A DNA stretch of 64,000 bases, taken from Sphingobacterium daejeonense (GTDB lineage Bacteria; Bacteroidota; Bacteroidia; Sphingobacteriales; Sphingobacteriaceae). Each line of letters starts with the position of its first letter. The stretch's first letter is position 1. Below are positions 1 through 8,321 of the stretch, piece after piece. Under the pieces are notes generated by a model. The model searched no databases. It was not told the DNA's origin and was given only the letters and a program-made list of their open reading frames with translations. The DNA lies in NCBI RefSeq assembly GCF_901472535.1, contig NZ_LR590470.1:1488001-1552000 (forward strand). Direction: 5' to 3'. The position numbers were made by a program, and so were the translations under genes.

Positions 1-1
1 C

Positions 2-537
2 CGTATAAATCGCTTCTCAGGTACGAACTGGAAAGCGGAAGCAAGGAAATTTGAAAAAGACAATAGCGACAGTTTCCCCGAAAATGCAGGAGGAAGTATT
101 TATATTTCCTGTGTGGATAGCGTAAAAGCAAGATTTGAAATTGCGGAAATATTAAGTGAATTGAGCAGTGGAAGACCCTATTCCAACGCCCACGTTATTG
201 GTTGGACTTCGGCAACAGTCAACATACAGGACAAGTTTTACTATCTACCATAGGAAAAATTCGCCAACCCAATTCAGAGAAATATGAAACGGTGGCAAGC
301 CTGCCAATGGTTACGGATGAATTTGGCGAACTGCTTAAACAATCCGAACTGGAAGACGATACACCGAGCTGTTCCCTTGCCGAAGCGTTGGAAAAGCAGG
401 ACTTGTATATCAATTCCTCATTGGTTCAGATGGGTTGTTCACTGTTATGGGGTATGTTTAAAAATGGTTTGACACCATACAGGGGATTTTTTCACAACCT
501 GAAAGATTTCCGAACCCATCCTATAAAAGTCGCCTGA
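2..537 (+). CDS. PRTRC system ThiF-family protein, C-terminal part (frameshifted)
   Basis: This is the C-terminal part of a ThiF/E1-like protein of the PRTRC gene set, which is found on large plasmids and ICEs. Its 5' end lies outside the window. Positions 2 to about 180 read in one frame (NWKAEARKFEKDN, then GGSIYISCVDSVKARFEIA). From about 180 the protein continues in another frame as RYWLDFGNSQHTGQVLLSTI and runs to the stop at 537. Joined, the two segments match the family layout as I remember it, so one indel near 160-190 has broken the frame. The function of PRTRC ThiF is not established; E1-like adenylation is inferred from the family name. A GTG, TTG or ATG start at the internal methionine-like position would be an artefact of the frameshift. 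Confidence 0.75.
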
Positions 538-552
538 TTGGAAAATCGGGCG

Positions 553-595
553 GCAAAAAGACACTCCCTCCCGATGGTCGGGACAGTCTTTTTGC
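553..595 (+). terminator. Rho-independent terminator after PRTRC ThiF
   Basis: A ten-base stem (GCAAAAAGAC with GTCTTTTTGC) encloses a second stem (CCCGA with TCGGG). It begins 15 bases after the ThiF stop codon. The right arm is itself T-rich, as in a bidirectional terminator. Confidence 0.65.
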
Positions 596-1007
596 ATAAA
601 TCGGAGCAACCTCTTTGGCAAAATGGGATGCCTACCCACCATTCATTCCGGCACATTTTACCAAACAGGTTGCGACATTATTTGAGGGATGTTCATTATC
701 CCTTTTGTTGTTTTAGGGAACTTCTTTTCTTGCCACATTGGCGACCAAAGAAAAGATTCTGTGTTATAAAACAAATATTTTTAGATTTATTTTGTATTAA
801 ATTGTATAAAATAATTATAAATTGTACTTTTGCACCACTCAATGAAAAGAACAGTACAAATATCATCCCAAGTTACTCCGCCCTGAGCGTAGGCTAAACT
901 GTTGTTTTTTCCAATTTTAATTTATTGGCTTTTTTATGGTACCCAAAGGTTTTACTTTGGTACACCCTCTTTTTTATTTACATTTTTCATATTAAACATA
1001 ATCTTTT
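596..1007 (+). promoter_or_regulatory. sulP promoter and structured leader
   Basis: No gene is visible in this stretch. A TACTTTTG box (825-832) fits the Bacteroidota -7 consensus and would place transcription start near 840. The leader then contains AACAGT (850-855) and ACTGTT (898-903) followed by six T, a terminator-like shape enclosing a smaller GCC/GGC stem. A second hairpin, GGTACCCAAAG with CTTTGGTAC, lies at about 938-965 with a T-rich tail ending about 30 bases before the sulP start. This arrangement could be transcriptional attenuation of the transporter, but I do not recognise a named riboswitch class. Confidence 0.4.
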
Positions 1008-2543
1008 ATGCAGAAAGTTATTAATCTGTTTGATTTCAGACAGAAAATTAATTACAAGAATGAAATTCTTGCAGGTCTGGCAGTAGCTATGACCATGATC
1101 CCAGAGTCTTTATCGTTTGCTATTTTAGCTGGTCTCTCACCATTAACAGGTCTATATGCAGCTTTTTTAATGGGTATTGTAACCGCAATCCTAGGAGGCA
1201 GACCCGGAATGGTTTCCGGAGGTGCCGGAGCGACTGTTGTCGTGCTTATTGCACTGGCAGCATCACATGGGGTGGAATATCTTTTTGCCGCTGTTATAAT
1301 GGCAGGTATAATGCAATTTTTAGTAGGAGTTTTCAAACTTGGTAAATTTGTGCGTTTAATCCCACAACCGGTAATGTATGGTTTTTTGAACGGTCTTGCA
1401 GTAATCATTTTCATGGCACAGGTAGCTCAATTTAAAGTCGTAGAAAACGGGATTGAAGGTTGGATGCAGGGTTCTGCACTCTATTTAATGGTAGGATTGA
1501 CATTGTTAACCATAGCAATTGTATTTATATTACCTAAGTTTACCAAGGCTGTTCCTGCGTCCTTAGTTGCGATAATAGTTGTATTCGCTATCGTATACTT
1601 TTTCGGCATCGATACTAAAAAAGTAATTGATATAGCTTCTGTAGGTGGTTCACTACCATCATTTCATATTCCGGGAATTCCATTTAATCTGGAAACCCTG
1701 AAAATTATTTTCCCGTATGCCTTAGTAATGGCAGGTGTTGGACTGATTGAAAGCTTATTAACACTGAATATGGTTGATGAAATAACCGGTACAAAAGGAC
1801 AATCCAACCGTGAGGCTGCCGCACAGGGCATAGCCAATATCACAAATGGCTTCTTTGGAGGAATGGGTGGATGTGCAATGGTTGCTCAAACATTGGTTAA
1901 TATCGGAGCTGGAGGAAGAGCCCGACTTTCTGCAATAGTGGGAGCGCTTGCGATCTTATTGATCATTTTAGTGGCAGGCCCTGTAATCGAACAAATACCT
2001 ATGGCTGCCTTAGTCGGTGTAATGATGATGGTAGCTATAGGAACCTTTGAATGGGTAAGTTTCCGTATTATCAATAAAATGCCTCGACACGACATTTTTA
2101 TTGGTATGCTTGTAGCAGTTATCACCGTATTATTACACAACTTAGCTTTGGCGGTTTTAATAGGTGTGGTTATCTCAGCCCTGGTGTTTGCCTGGGAAAG
2201 TGCCAAACGTATCCGTGCAAGAAAATATGTAGATGAAGATGGTGTAAAACATTACGAAATTTTTGGTCCGCTCTTCTTTGGTTCTACTACTGCATTTATA
2301 GAAAAATTTGATGTTGTAAGCGATCCGAACGAGGTAGTAATTGATTTTAAAGAAAGTAAAGTAGTAGATATGTCTGCCATTGAAGCCCTAAATAAAATTA
2401 CAGAGAAGTATCACAAGGAAGGTAAAAGACTACATTTACGTCATTTAAGTCAAGATTGTAGGCAATTACTTAAAAATGCTGAAACAGTTATTGATGTGAA
2501 TATTATCGAAGATCCTACCTACAAAGTAATGACTAATAAGTAA
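1008..2543 (+). CDS. SulP family inorganic anion transporter
   Basis: The 511-residue protein is an inner-membrane SulP/SLC26-type carrier for anions such as sulfate or bicarbonate; the substrate cannot be read from sequence. The N-terminal half carries the family signature (MIPESLSFAILAGLSPLTGL at about 31-50), followed by a series of hydrophobic segments to about residue 400. The C-terminal 100 residues form a soluble STAS-like domain (VVIDFKESKVVDMSAIEAL). Length is normal for a bacterial SulP. The ATG at 1008 follows a long structured leader, and a terminator follows the stop, so it is a single-gene unit. It lies between a PRTRC gene and an IS110 element and is probably cargo. Confidence 0.92.
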   Translation: MQKVINLFDFRQKINYKNEILAGLAVAMTMIPESLSFAILAGLSPLTGLYAAFLMGIVTAILGGRPGMVSGGAGATVVVLIALAASHGVEYLFAAVIMAGIMQFLVGVFKLGKFVRLIPQPVMYGFLNGLAVIIFMAQVAQFKVVENGIEGWMQGSALYLMVGLTLLTIAIVFILPKFTKAVPASLVAIIVVFAIVYFFGIDTKKVIDIASVGGSLPSFHIPGIPFNLETLKIIFPYALVMAGVGLIESLLTLNMVDEITGTKGQSNREAAAQGIANITNGFFGGMGGCAMVAQTLVNIGAGGRARLSAIVGALAILLIILVAGPVIEQIPMAALVGVMMMVAIGTFEWVSFRIINKMPRHDIFIGMLVAVITVLLHNLALAVLIGVVISALVFAWESAKRIRARKYVDEDGVKHYEIFGPLFFGSTTAFIEKFDVVSDPNEVVIDFKESKVVDMSAIEALNKITEKYHKEGKRLHLRHLSQDCRQLLKNAETVIDVNIIEDPTYKVMTNK

Positions 2544-2562
2544 CATTGGTATAAATAAGTTT

Positions 2563-2609
2563 ACATCGAAAGCTATAAGATTTTTTCTATGGTTTTCGAT
2601 GTTTTTTTT
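2563..2609 (+). terminator. Rho-independent terminator of sulP
   Basis: ACATCGAAA (2563-2571) pairs with TTTTCGATGT (2593-2602), and a run of eight T follows immediately. It starts 20 bases after the sulP stop codon. Confidence 0.8.
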
Positions 2610-2741
2610 ATGCATTTCAGCCTTTTAATTCTAAACTAAGTTTAAATATTAGATTTAAATAAATCCAAAAAGGTTAGGGGGTTATAAGCTAAAGCCAACC
2701 TCTTAAACAAATTATCGATAGAGAATTAAGCTTCTCCTTAT

Positions 2742-3818
2742 TTACATCGCTACTTCCTGAAAAGGAATGATTTGATACTGGTGTTCTGAATTATAATAAG
2801 AATTGTTTTTCCATAATATAAAAGTCAATTCTAGCAGTTTTCTTTGGATGGCAACTATAGCCTTCATTTTGATACCATGCCTTGAAACTATTCTTAAGAA
2901 AATATCTCTGAACCTTTCATCAGTCCTAATTTCAGCTAATGCTGGAAAGTGCATTACCTTTCTTATATTCCTATTACCCCGCTTGGAGATTCGAGGTTTG
3001 GATTTCACTGAGGTTCCAGATGTCTTTTCTCTTACATCTAATCCTGCATAACTGACCAACTGTCTTTTATTCTTTATTAACTCAAATCCGTTGGTTTCTG
3101 CTATAATCGTTACAGCAGTTAGATTTCCAATTCCGGGAATAGAAGATACCATTTTGATCTTTTCCACTAGAGTTTGATCTCCTTTGATAAGTATAGCAAT
3201 TTCCTCCCTTATCTCTTTTTCCTGTAAATCAATAAGAGCAATTCTTTTTTTAGTTCGTTGCACTGAGTTTTCACTTGATGTTGCAGAAGTACGTTCTGCA
3301 TGTAGTTGATTTTTTAACATTGTTCTCTCATGTACCAACTGCTCACGTTCCCGACAAAGCTGTCTCAGATCATTAAATATTTTTAAAGGAGGTAGCCAAA
3401 CTTCCAACTTCCTTTCCAAACCAAATCTCGCAATGGCTTGTGAAGCACTCTTATCAGTTATGGTTTTTATATCAAGTGTTTTCGCATAATTACTGATTTT
3501 GTTTGGTAAAATGATACTGACTTGTTTTTGAATACTACATAAATAATATGCCAAGGATTCATGGTACACTCCTGTTGCTTCCATTACGTACCGTACCTCT
3601 GTTGTATTTGAAGTCTGCTTATTTACCCATGATACAAGGCTTGAAAATCCTTTTTTAGTATTGGGAAATACTTTGTAGTCATAAACTTCTATGTTGATCT
3701 GCTCATCCATTTTACCAAGCGATACAACTAATTCATTTTGTGCAACATCAATTCCTACTGTCTGCTTTAATAATACCTTCATCTTATCTGGTTTAGGTAA
3801 GTGATAACCTTTCTTCAT
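2742..3818 (-). CDS. IS110 family transposase
   Basis: A 358-residue DEDD-type transposase of the IS110/IS1111 group, which moves a circular intermediate without terminal inverted repeats. The N-terminal DEDD_Tnp domain is marked by VGIDVAQNELVV (about 20-32) and VMEATGVYHESLAYYL. The C-terminal Transposase_20 domain is marked by SIPGIGNLTAVTIIAETNGF and YAGLDVREKTSG. Full length with no frameshift, so possibly active. The element ends cannot be placed because the family lacks inverted repeats; the flanks 2610-2741 and 3819-4130 probably include them. It separates sulP from the Argonaute operon. Confidence 0.93.
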   Translation of the reverse strand: MKKGYHLPKPDKMKVLLKQTVGIDVAQNELVVSLGKMDEQINIEVYDYKVFPNTKKGFSSLVSWVNKQTSNTTEVRYVMEATGVYHESLAYYLCSIQKQVSIILPNKISNYAKTLDIKTITDKSASQAIARFGLERKLEVWLPPLKIFNDLRQLCREREQLVHERTMLKNQLHAERTSATSSENSVQRTKKRIALIDLQEKEIREEIAILIKGDQTLVEKIKMVSSIPGIGNLTAVTIIAETNGFELIKNKRQLVSYAGLDVREKTSGTSVKSKPRISKRGNRNIRKVMHFPALAEIRTDERFRDIFLRIVSRHGIKMKAIVAIQRKLLELTFILWKNNSYYNSEHQYQIIPFQEVAM

Positions 3819-4137
3819 CTTTTCTCCTGACTGGATATACTGGCTATAAGACTCATTATACTGAGCAAATTCCTTACATTCTGTTCAGATTCTAAAAGGT
3901 TAAAGAAGGGGAGGCAGTCTCTTTTCTTGAATATACCATAAGGCTATTTAAAGCAAAATCTGCTCTCGCCCTTCTTCACTTAGATTATATTGTACAAACA
4001 TAGGAGAAGCAAAAGAACGCCGCATTATTTACCGCCACACAGTTATTAATTTTATCAGATAATTACCTTGAAGAGCCACAATAACTGGTTAATAATATAT
4101 TGCCTGCTCAATGCGATTAATAGTTAAAGGAATAACG
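3819..4137. other. Non-coding flank between IS110 and the Argonaute operon
   Basis: I see no gene here. The part nearest 3819 is probably the upstream end of the IS110 element, which has no inverted repeat to define it. The remainder is AT-rich and leads into the promoter of the regulator gene. Confidence 0.5.
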
Positions 4138-4159
4138 TATATTTGACATTATTTGTCAA
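4138..4159 (+). promoter_or_regulatory. Promoter and palindromic operator of the Argonaute operon
   Basis: TATATTTG (4138-4145) matches the Bacteroidota -7 box. It overlaps a perfect inverted repeat, TTGACA-TTATT-TGTCAA (4143-4159), that would cover the transcription start. A repressor bound there would block initiation. The obvious candidate is the XRE protein encoded 24 bases further on, giving autoregulation of the whole operon. This role is inferred from position and symmetry. Confidence 0.6.
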
Positions 4160-4182
4160 GTAGAATATTTCAAATACACAAA

Positions 4183-4491
4183 ATGGATTATAAAAAAACA
4201 GTTGGAGAAATATTACGTGCTAAACGAGAGGAGAAAGGGCTTCTCTTAAGGCAAGTTGCTGCTTTGCTCGAAATGGATACAGCAATTCTGAGTAAAATTG
4301 AAAGAGGGCAAAGAAATATCAATAAGGAACAGGTTTTTAAACTCGCAGATATTTTGGGCATAGAACGAGAAGAATTACTTATTCAATACCTCAGTGAGAA
4401 AATTGCAATTGAGCTAAAAGACGAATCGTTGGCGGATAAAACTCTTAGAGTTGCCGAAAAGAAGATAAAGTATATGTCACAAACTAAATAA
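4183..4491 (+). CDS. XRE family HTH transcriptional regulator
   Basis: A 102-residue regulator with an N-terminal lambda-repressor-like HTH (GEILRAKREEKGLLLRQVAA, then MDTAILSKIERGQRNI) and a short helical tail, probably for dimerisation. I chose the ATG at 4183 over the upstream in-frame start at 4153 because the protein then begins MDYKKTVGEILRAKREEKG, as its relatives do, and because 4153 lies inside the operator. It is the first gene of a four-gene operon with the SMEK-APAZ gene 23 bases downstream. Regulators of this type often accompany restriction or defence genes. It probably represses its own operon through the 4143-4159 palindrome. Confidence 0.85.
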   Translation: MDYKKTVGEILRAKREEKGLLLRQVAALLEMDTAILSKIERGQRNINKEQVFKLADILGIEREELLIQYLSEKIAIELKDESLADKTLRVAEKKIKYMSQTK

Positions 4492-4514
4492 TAAACCTCG
4501 AAATATTTCAAAAA

Positions 4515-6017
4515 TTGAACAGGATTGAATACATCAACAAGATCACTACTTGTGCAGCGAGATTTGTCCACGAAGTGGAAGGGTTTAATGCAATAGGAAA
4601 TTATCATATTAATATCCATGCAGAGAATTTTTTGGTACCGTTATTAAATGAGGTTTTCGGGTTGGAACTTGAAAATCTTAATTCTACAAAAAAGAAAAAT
4701 TTTCCAGCAATTGATCTGGCCGACTTTAAGAATAGGGTGGCTTTTCAAATTACGTCAACATCTTCTCTTGATAAAATTAGGACTACGCTCGAAACATTCT
4801 CAAAGTATGACCTACAAAATGAGTTTGATGTACTCTACTTATATATTCTCACAGAAAAGAAGCCGCAATACAATGATGCAAAACTGAAAGATGTAATACC
4901 CGATAGTTTTGGGTTTGAGTCAAGTGACCATATTATAGACAAGGACGTTATTCTTCAGAAAATAAATGCTATAAGCTCAACGCCCAAAATTCAAGCGATT
5001 TCTAAATTATACGAGCATGAGTTTTCGGATATACAGATTGAACAGCGCCAGCTTAAGTTCGAAAATGGATACTTGAATAACGAGCCAGAAGATATTTCGC
5101 CTAACATGGTTAAAATATCATTTCCGAAGGTTTTGTATAAGGCAGAATTGTTTATTAATGAAGAAGCTATCCTCGAAAATCTAAACGATTATTTGGAGAG
5201 TATTGGAAAAAGGAAAGTGAAAAAGTTGAAGCCAAACACACTGGTCAAAAAGGCTTTAAAACAAAATAAAGTATATTTTGAAGACTGGATTTTACATGAA
5301 AAGTGTATTTATACTTTTCGGGATTTATCTAAAAACAACGAACCATTGAGAAAAATTATAGATGCTGGCACAATAACTACTTTGGATTGTAAAGACTTCT
5401 ACGAACAAGATGAAGCGAGTAACAAAGTATTCAAAAACCTTTTAAGAAAATCTCTGATCCAACTTTGCTATTATAAAGGAATAGAATTCTTCCCGCCAAG
5501 AGGAATTTTCAGATTTGCCAATTCAAGACCTCCTAAAGCAAAGCAAATTAGATGGAAGGGTAAAAAAGAGTCTACCAAGACAGTAATATTCGAAATGACA
5601 AATAAGAAGGAGGGGCACATAATCTGTTATAGACACTTAGCATTCAAAGCATCTTTTTTAAATTTTGAAATAGATTGGTATTTGGTCATAAATCCAACAT
5701 GGAGCTTTACAAATCCGGGTGGATATAGGGAAAGTCGATTTGAATCAGCATATATGGCAGGAATAAAACGACTTGAGAATAACAATTCTGTTTACAATTA
5801 CTTTAGATTCTTTGCGTACTACTTATCTTATACGGACCTGTTTGTTACTGAATATCCATACCTGCAGACCTCGAAAAATGAGCCATTAAGTTTATCTCCC
5901 AGCCTAGATGAACAAAAATGGATACCCGTTAAAATCGTTGAAGAAACATCTGAGTTTACTCCAACGGAAATAAGCCTTGATAACGAATTAACCAACTCAA
6001 TTTTTTCTGATCAATGA
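4515..6017 (+). CDS. SMEK-domain nuclease fused to APAZ (short-Argonaute partner)
   Basis: A 500-residue two-part protein. Residues 1-170 look like a SMEK domain (RIEYINKITTCAARFVHEVE, then FPAIDLADFKNRVAFQITST), with E37, D67 and Q78 spaced like a PD-(D/E)XK nuclease core. Residues about 195-490 look like APAZ, the region that docks onto short Argonautes (CYRHLAFKASFLNFEIDWYL, NPTWSF, then SAYMAGIKRLENNNSVYNYF). By analogy with known short-Argonaute pairs, guide-directed target recognition by the partner would switch on the nuclease and kill or arrest the infected cell. The start is a TTG at 4515, supported because the conserved N-terminus begins exactly there. Its stop overlaps the Argonaute start (ATGA). 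Nuclease activity is inferred. Confidence 0.8.
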   Translation: MNRIEYINKITTCAARFVHEVEGFNAIGNYHINIHAENFLVPLLNEVFGLELENLNSTKKKNFPAIDLADFKNRVAFQITSTSSLDKIRTTLETFSKYDLQNEFDVLYLYILTEKKPQYNDAKLKDVIPDSFGFESSDHIIDKDVILQKINAISSTPKIQAISKLYEHEFSDIQIEQRQLKFENGYLNNEPEDISPNMVKISFPKVLYKAELFINEEAILENLNDYLESIGKRKVKKLKPNTLVKKALKQNKVYFEDWILHEKCIYTFRDLSKNNEPLRKIIDAGTITTLDCKDFYEQDEASNKVFKNLLRKSLIQLCYYKGIEFFPPRGIFRFANSRPPKAKQIRWKGKKESTKTVIFEMTNKKEGHIICYRHLAFKASFLNFEIDWYLVINPTWSFTNPGGYRESRFESAYMAGIKRLENNNSVYNYFRFFAYYLSYTDLFVTEYPYLQTSKNEPLSLSPSLDEQKWIPVKIVEETSEFTPTEISLDNELTNSIFSDQ

Positions 6018-7462
6018 AATTAAGATATATAGAAGAACCATCATTACAATTTGGCTTAGGACATCAGATTTGTCCTAAAAGTGGCATTTACAATTTTAAT
6101 CCATTTGATATTGATCAAGTTAGACCTGAAAAAATCACCATTGGAGTAGTTGGAAAATCTGACAGTGTTGATGCAGTTTTAGAATGGATAGAATCATGCA
6201 AAACCCATATTGATGGAAAACAAAGTAAAACCCCACATCCCAACCTTTTTCTAAATTTTTGCGGTTTCAATAAAAGTATAGGCTTTAAGTGCGAGATCAA
6301 TTATGATGATACATACCTAAGAAAGTTAAATAACTCTGATTTAGAGAAAATCGTCAAGAAAAGCAACTCCCTGGAAACGATAATTGCAGAAATTACAGAA
6401 CTCTATTTAGCTGAAATCAAATTCTTATCTAAAAACAAAAAACCAGATGTAATTCTTTGCGCTTTGCCTGAAAATTTAATGAAACATATTACCGAAGCTA
6501 AGGCAAAAGCTTCTGGTGAAGATGAAGAAGAAACTGAAGTTCATGAACGTGATTTTGATGAAGATGAGGTTTCTTCAAAAGAACAGAATTTCAGGAGAAA
6601 TCTTAAAGCAAAGGCAATGCAATATAATGTGCCTATCCAAATCATTAGGGATAGAGTTGCAAAACCAACCAAAGAGATGCAAGATCCTGCAACGGTTGCT
6701 TGGAATTTTTTTACAGCATTATACTATAAAGCTTCAGGAACGCCTTGGGCATTGATCAGAAAAGACACTGCTGAAACTACTTGTTATGCCGGTATAAGCT
6801 TCTTTAAAAGTAGAGATAGAAGCTCAACACAAACAAGTATTGCCCAAATATTTAATGAGTTAGGGAAAGGTGTCATTTTAAGAGGTGAGGAAATTACTTT
6901 GAAAAAAAACGATAGAACACCACATCTAAGTGAAGAACAAGCATTCAATCTTCTAAAGCAGTCCCTAACTGAATATTATGAAGCCGTAAAAATTTTTCCG
7001 AAAAGACTAGTAATCCATAAGACCTCTAACTTCAGTGAAGATGAAGTTTACGGGTTTACCCAAGCAGCTCGTGATTTGCATATAAATCAAGTTGACTTAG
7101 TTTCTATACAAACATCTGATTTAAGATTATACAGGAATGGCAATTATCCGCCGATGAGGGGAACACATTTCGCTATGAGTTATAAACACCACTTGCTATA
7201 TACAAGAGGATCTGTGCCGTACTACGAAACGTATCCAGGTAGATATATCCCTCGAGCCATTGAAATAAAATTAGCACAACATGATGAATCTCCAAACATC
7301 ATTTGCGATGAAATCCTTGCATTAACCAAAATGAATTGGAATAATACACAATTTGATAGGCAGATGCCTATTACAATTGAATGTGCGAGAAATGTTGGAG
7401 AAATATTAAAATATTTGAACCAAGAAGATAGTATGCAGCTTAAATACAGCTTTTATATGTAG
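6014..7462 (+). CDS. Short prokaryotic Argonaute (MID-PIWI, catalytically inactive)
   Basis: At 482 residues it is short-pAgo size, with no PAZ or N domain. The N-terminus (EPSLQFGLGHQICPKSGIYN) matches the strand pair that starts short pAgos. A MID-like part follows (RRNLKAKAMQYNVPIQIIRD, about 195-215), then an acidic insert near 168-185. The PIWI half shows PWALIRKDTAETTCYAGISF (about 242), GKGVILRG, FPKRLVIHKTSNFSEDEVYG (about 333), MRGTHF (about 382) and NWNNTQFDRQMPITIECA (about 441). The usual first Asp (GxD) is replaced in YAGISF and the later catalytic positions are also changed, so it should bind guide and target but not cut. It overlaps the SMEK-APAZ gene by four bases, the standard short-pAgo arrangement. 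Confidence 0.88.
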   Translation: MKLRYIEEPSLQFGLGHQICPKSGIYNFNPFDIDQVRPEKITIGVVGKSDSVDAVLEWIESCKTHIDGKQSKTPHPNLFLNFCGFNKSIGFKCEINYDDTYLRKLNNSDLEKIVKKSNSLETIIAEITELYLAEIKFLSKNKKPDVILCALPENLMKHITEAKAKASGEDEEETEVHERDFDEDEVSSKEQNFRRNLKAKAMQYNVPIQIIRDRVAKPTKEMQDPATVAWNFFTALYYKASGTPWALIRKDTAETTCYAGISFFKSRDRSSTQTSIAQIFNELGKGVILRGEEITLKKNDRTPHLSEEQAFNLLKQSLTEYYEAVKIFPKRLVIHKTSNFSEDEVYGFTQAARDLHINQVDLVSIQTSDLRLYRNGNYPPMRGTHFAMSYKHHLLYTRGSVPYYETYPGRYIPRAIEIKLAQHDESPNIICDEILALTKMNWNNTQFDRQMPITIECARNVGEILKYLNQEDSMQLKYSFYM

Positions 7463-7467
7463 AGACT

Positions 7468-8319
7468 ATGGAGAAAGCCGAAAAAATAAAACAATTACTA
7501 TCCAACCAATTTGAGTTGGATTTATTTGAAGCTTCAATTGCTAGCTTAAATGATCGAACAAACAAACTTCGCTTTAATAATTTTGCATGCTCTATAAGGG
7601 AGTTGTCACGACATTTTTTATATAACCTTGCTCCGGAAGAACGTGTGAAAAATTGTGTTTGGTTTAGCCCCGAAACTGCAGACGGAAAACCTACAAGAAA
7701 CCAAAGAATTAAATACGCAGTCCAAGGTGGAATAGACGACACTTTTTTAGATCGTTGGGGATTTGAGGTTGACGAACTCAAAGACATGATAAAGGATGTA
7801 AAAGAAACAATCAATACTTTAAGCAAGTATACCCATATTAATCCTGAGGTGTTTAATATTAGCGATTCTGAAATTGAGCGTATGAGCCAAGATGTACTTA
7901 ACTCTTTTATTAGTTTGGTAGAAACAATTGAGAACTATCGTGAAGATCTTAAACAATTCCTTGATGGACATATCGAAGAGCATATGGTATCATCCGTTGT
8001 AACTAATTTTTTTGAGAATGTTGATCGACTTGCACCTCACCATTCACTGGAATATAGTGAAGTGTCAGAATATCATATTTCAGAAATTAATGAATATGAA
8101 ATTGTAGTGGACGTCTTTGGAGATTTACATGTGATTCTTGAATATGGGTCTAATAAAGAAAGACGTGAAGGTGATGGATTAGACTTGCCAGAAACATTCC
8201 CTTTTGAAACGAAGATACGCTATCAAATTGAAGAGGATTTTCCGTCCTCTAAGTTTGAGGTCGATGACTACGATGTGGATACTTCAAGTTGGTATGGAGA
8301 CGATGATGATGAAATATAG
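7468..8319 (+). CDS. Predicted pPIWI-associating nuclease-like protein
   Basis: A 283-residue protein encoded five bases after the Argonaute stop, so in the same transcript. The N-terminal helical half carries RFNNFACSIRELSRHFLYNL, APEERVKNCVWF, TRNQRIKYAVQGG and LSKYTHINPEVF. The C-terminal half is strand-rich (EYEIVVDVFGDLHVILEYGS, then GDGLDLPETFPFETKI) and ends in an acidic tail. This layout resembles, from memory, the Pfam 'predicted pPIWI-associating nuclease' families, but no profile search was possible. Short-pAgo systems normally have two components, so a conserved third gene would be notable. It could be a second effector or a modulator. It ends two bases before the convergent receiver gene. 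Confidence 0.55.
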   Translation: MEKAEKIKQLLSNQFELDLFEASIASLNDRTNKLRFNNFACSIRELSRHFLYNLAPEERVKNCVWFSPETADGKPTRNQRIKYAVQGGIDDTFLDRWGFEVDELKDMIKDVKETINTLSKYTHINPEVFNISDSEIERMSQDVLNSFISLVETIENYREDLKQFLDGHIEEHMVSSVVTNFFENVDRLAPHHSLEYSEVSEYHISEINEYEIVVDVFGDLHVILEYGSNKERREGDGLDLPETFPFETKIRYQIEEDFPSSKFEVDDYDVDTSSWYGDDDDEI

Positions 8320-8321
8320 TC

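Noticed and set aside
538..897. 119-codon plus-strand ORF after PRTRC ThiF
   Set aside because: It runs through a terminator hairpin and an AT-rich promoter, has no family features and no plausible start.
2610..4137. Exact ends of the IS110 element
   Set aside because: The family lacks terminal inverted repeats and no duplicated flank is visible, so boundaries could not be supported.
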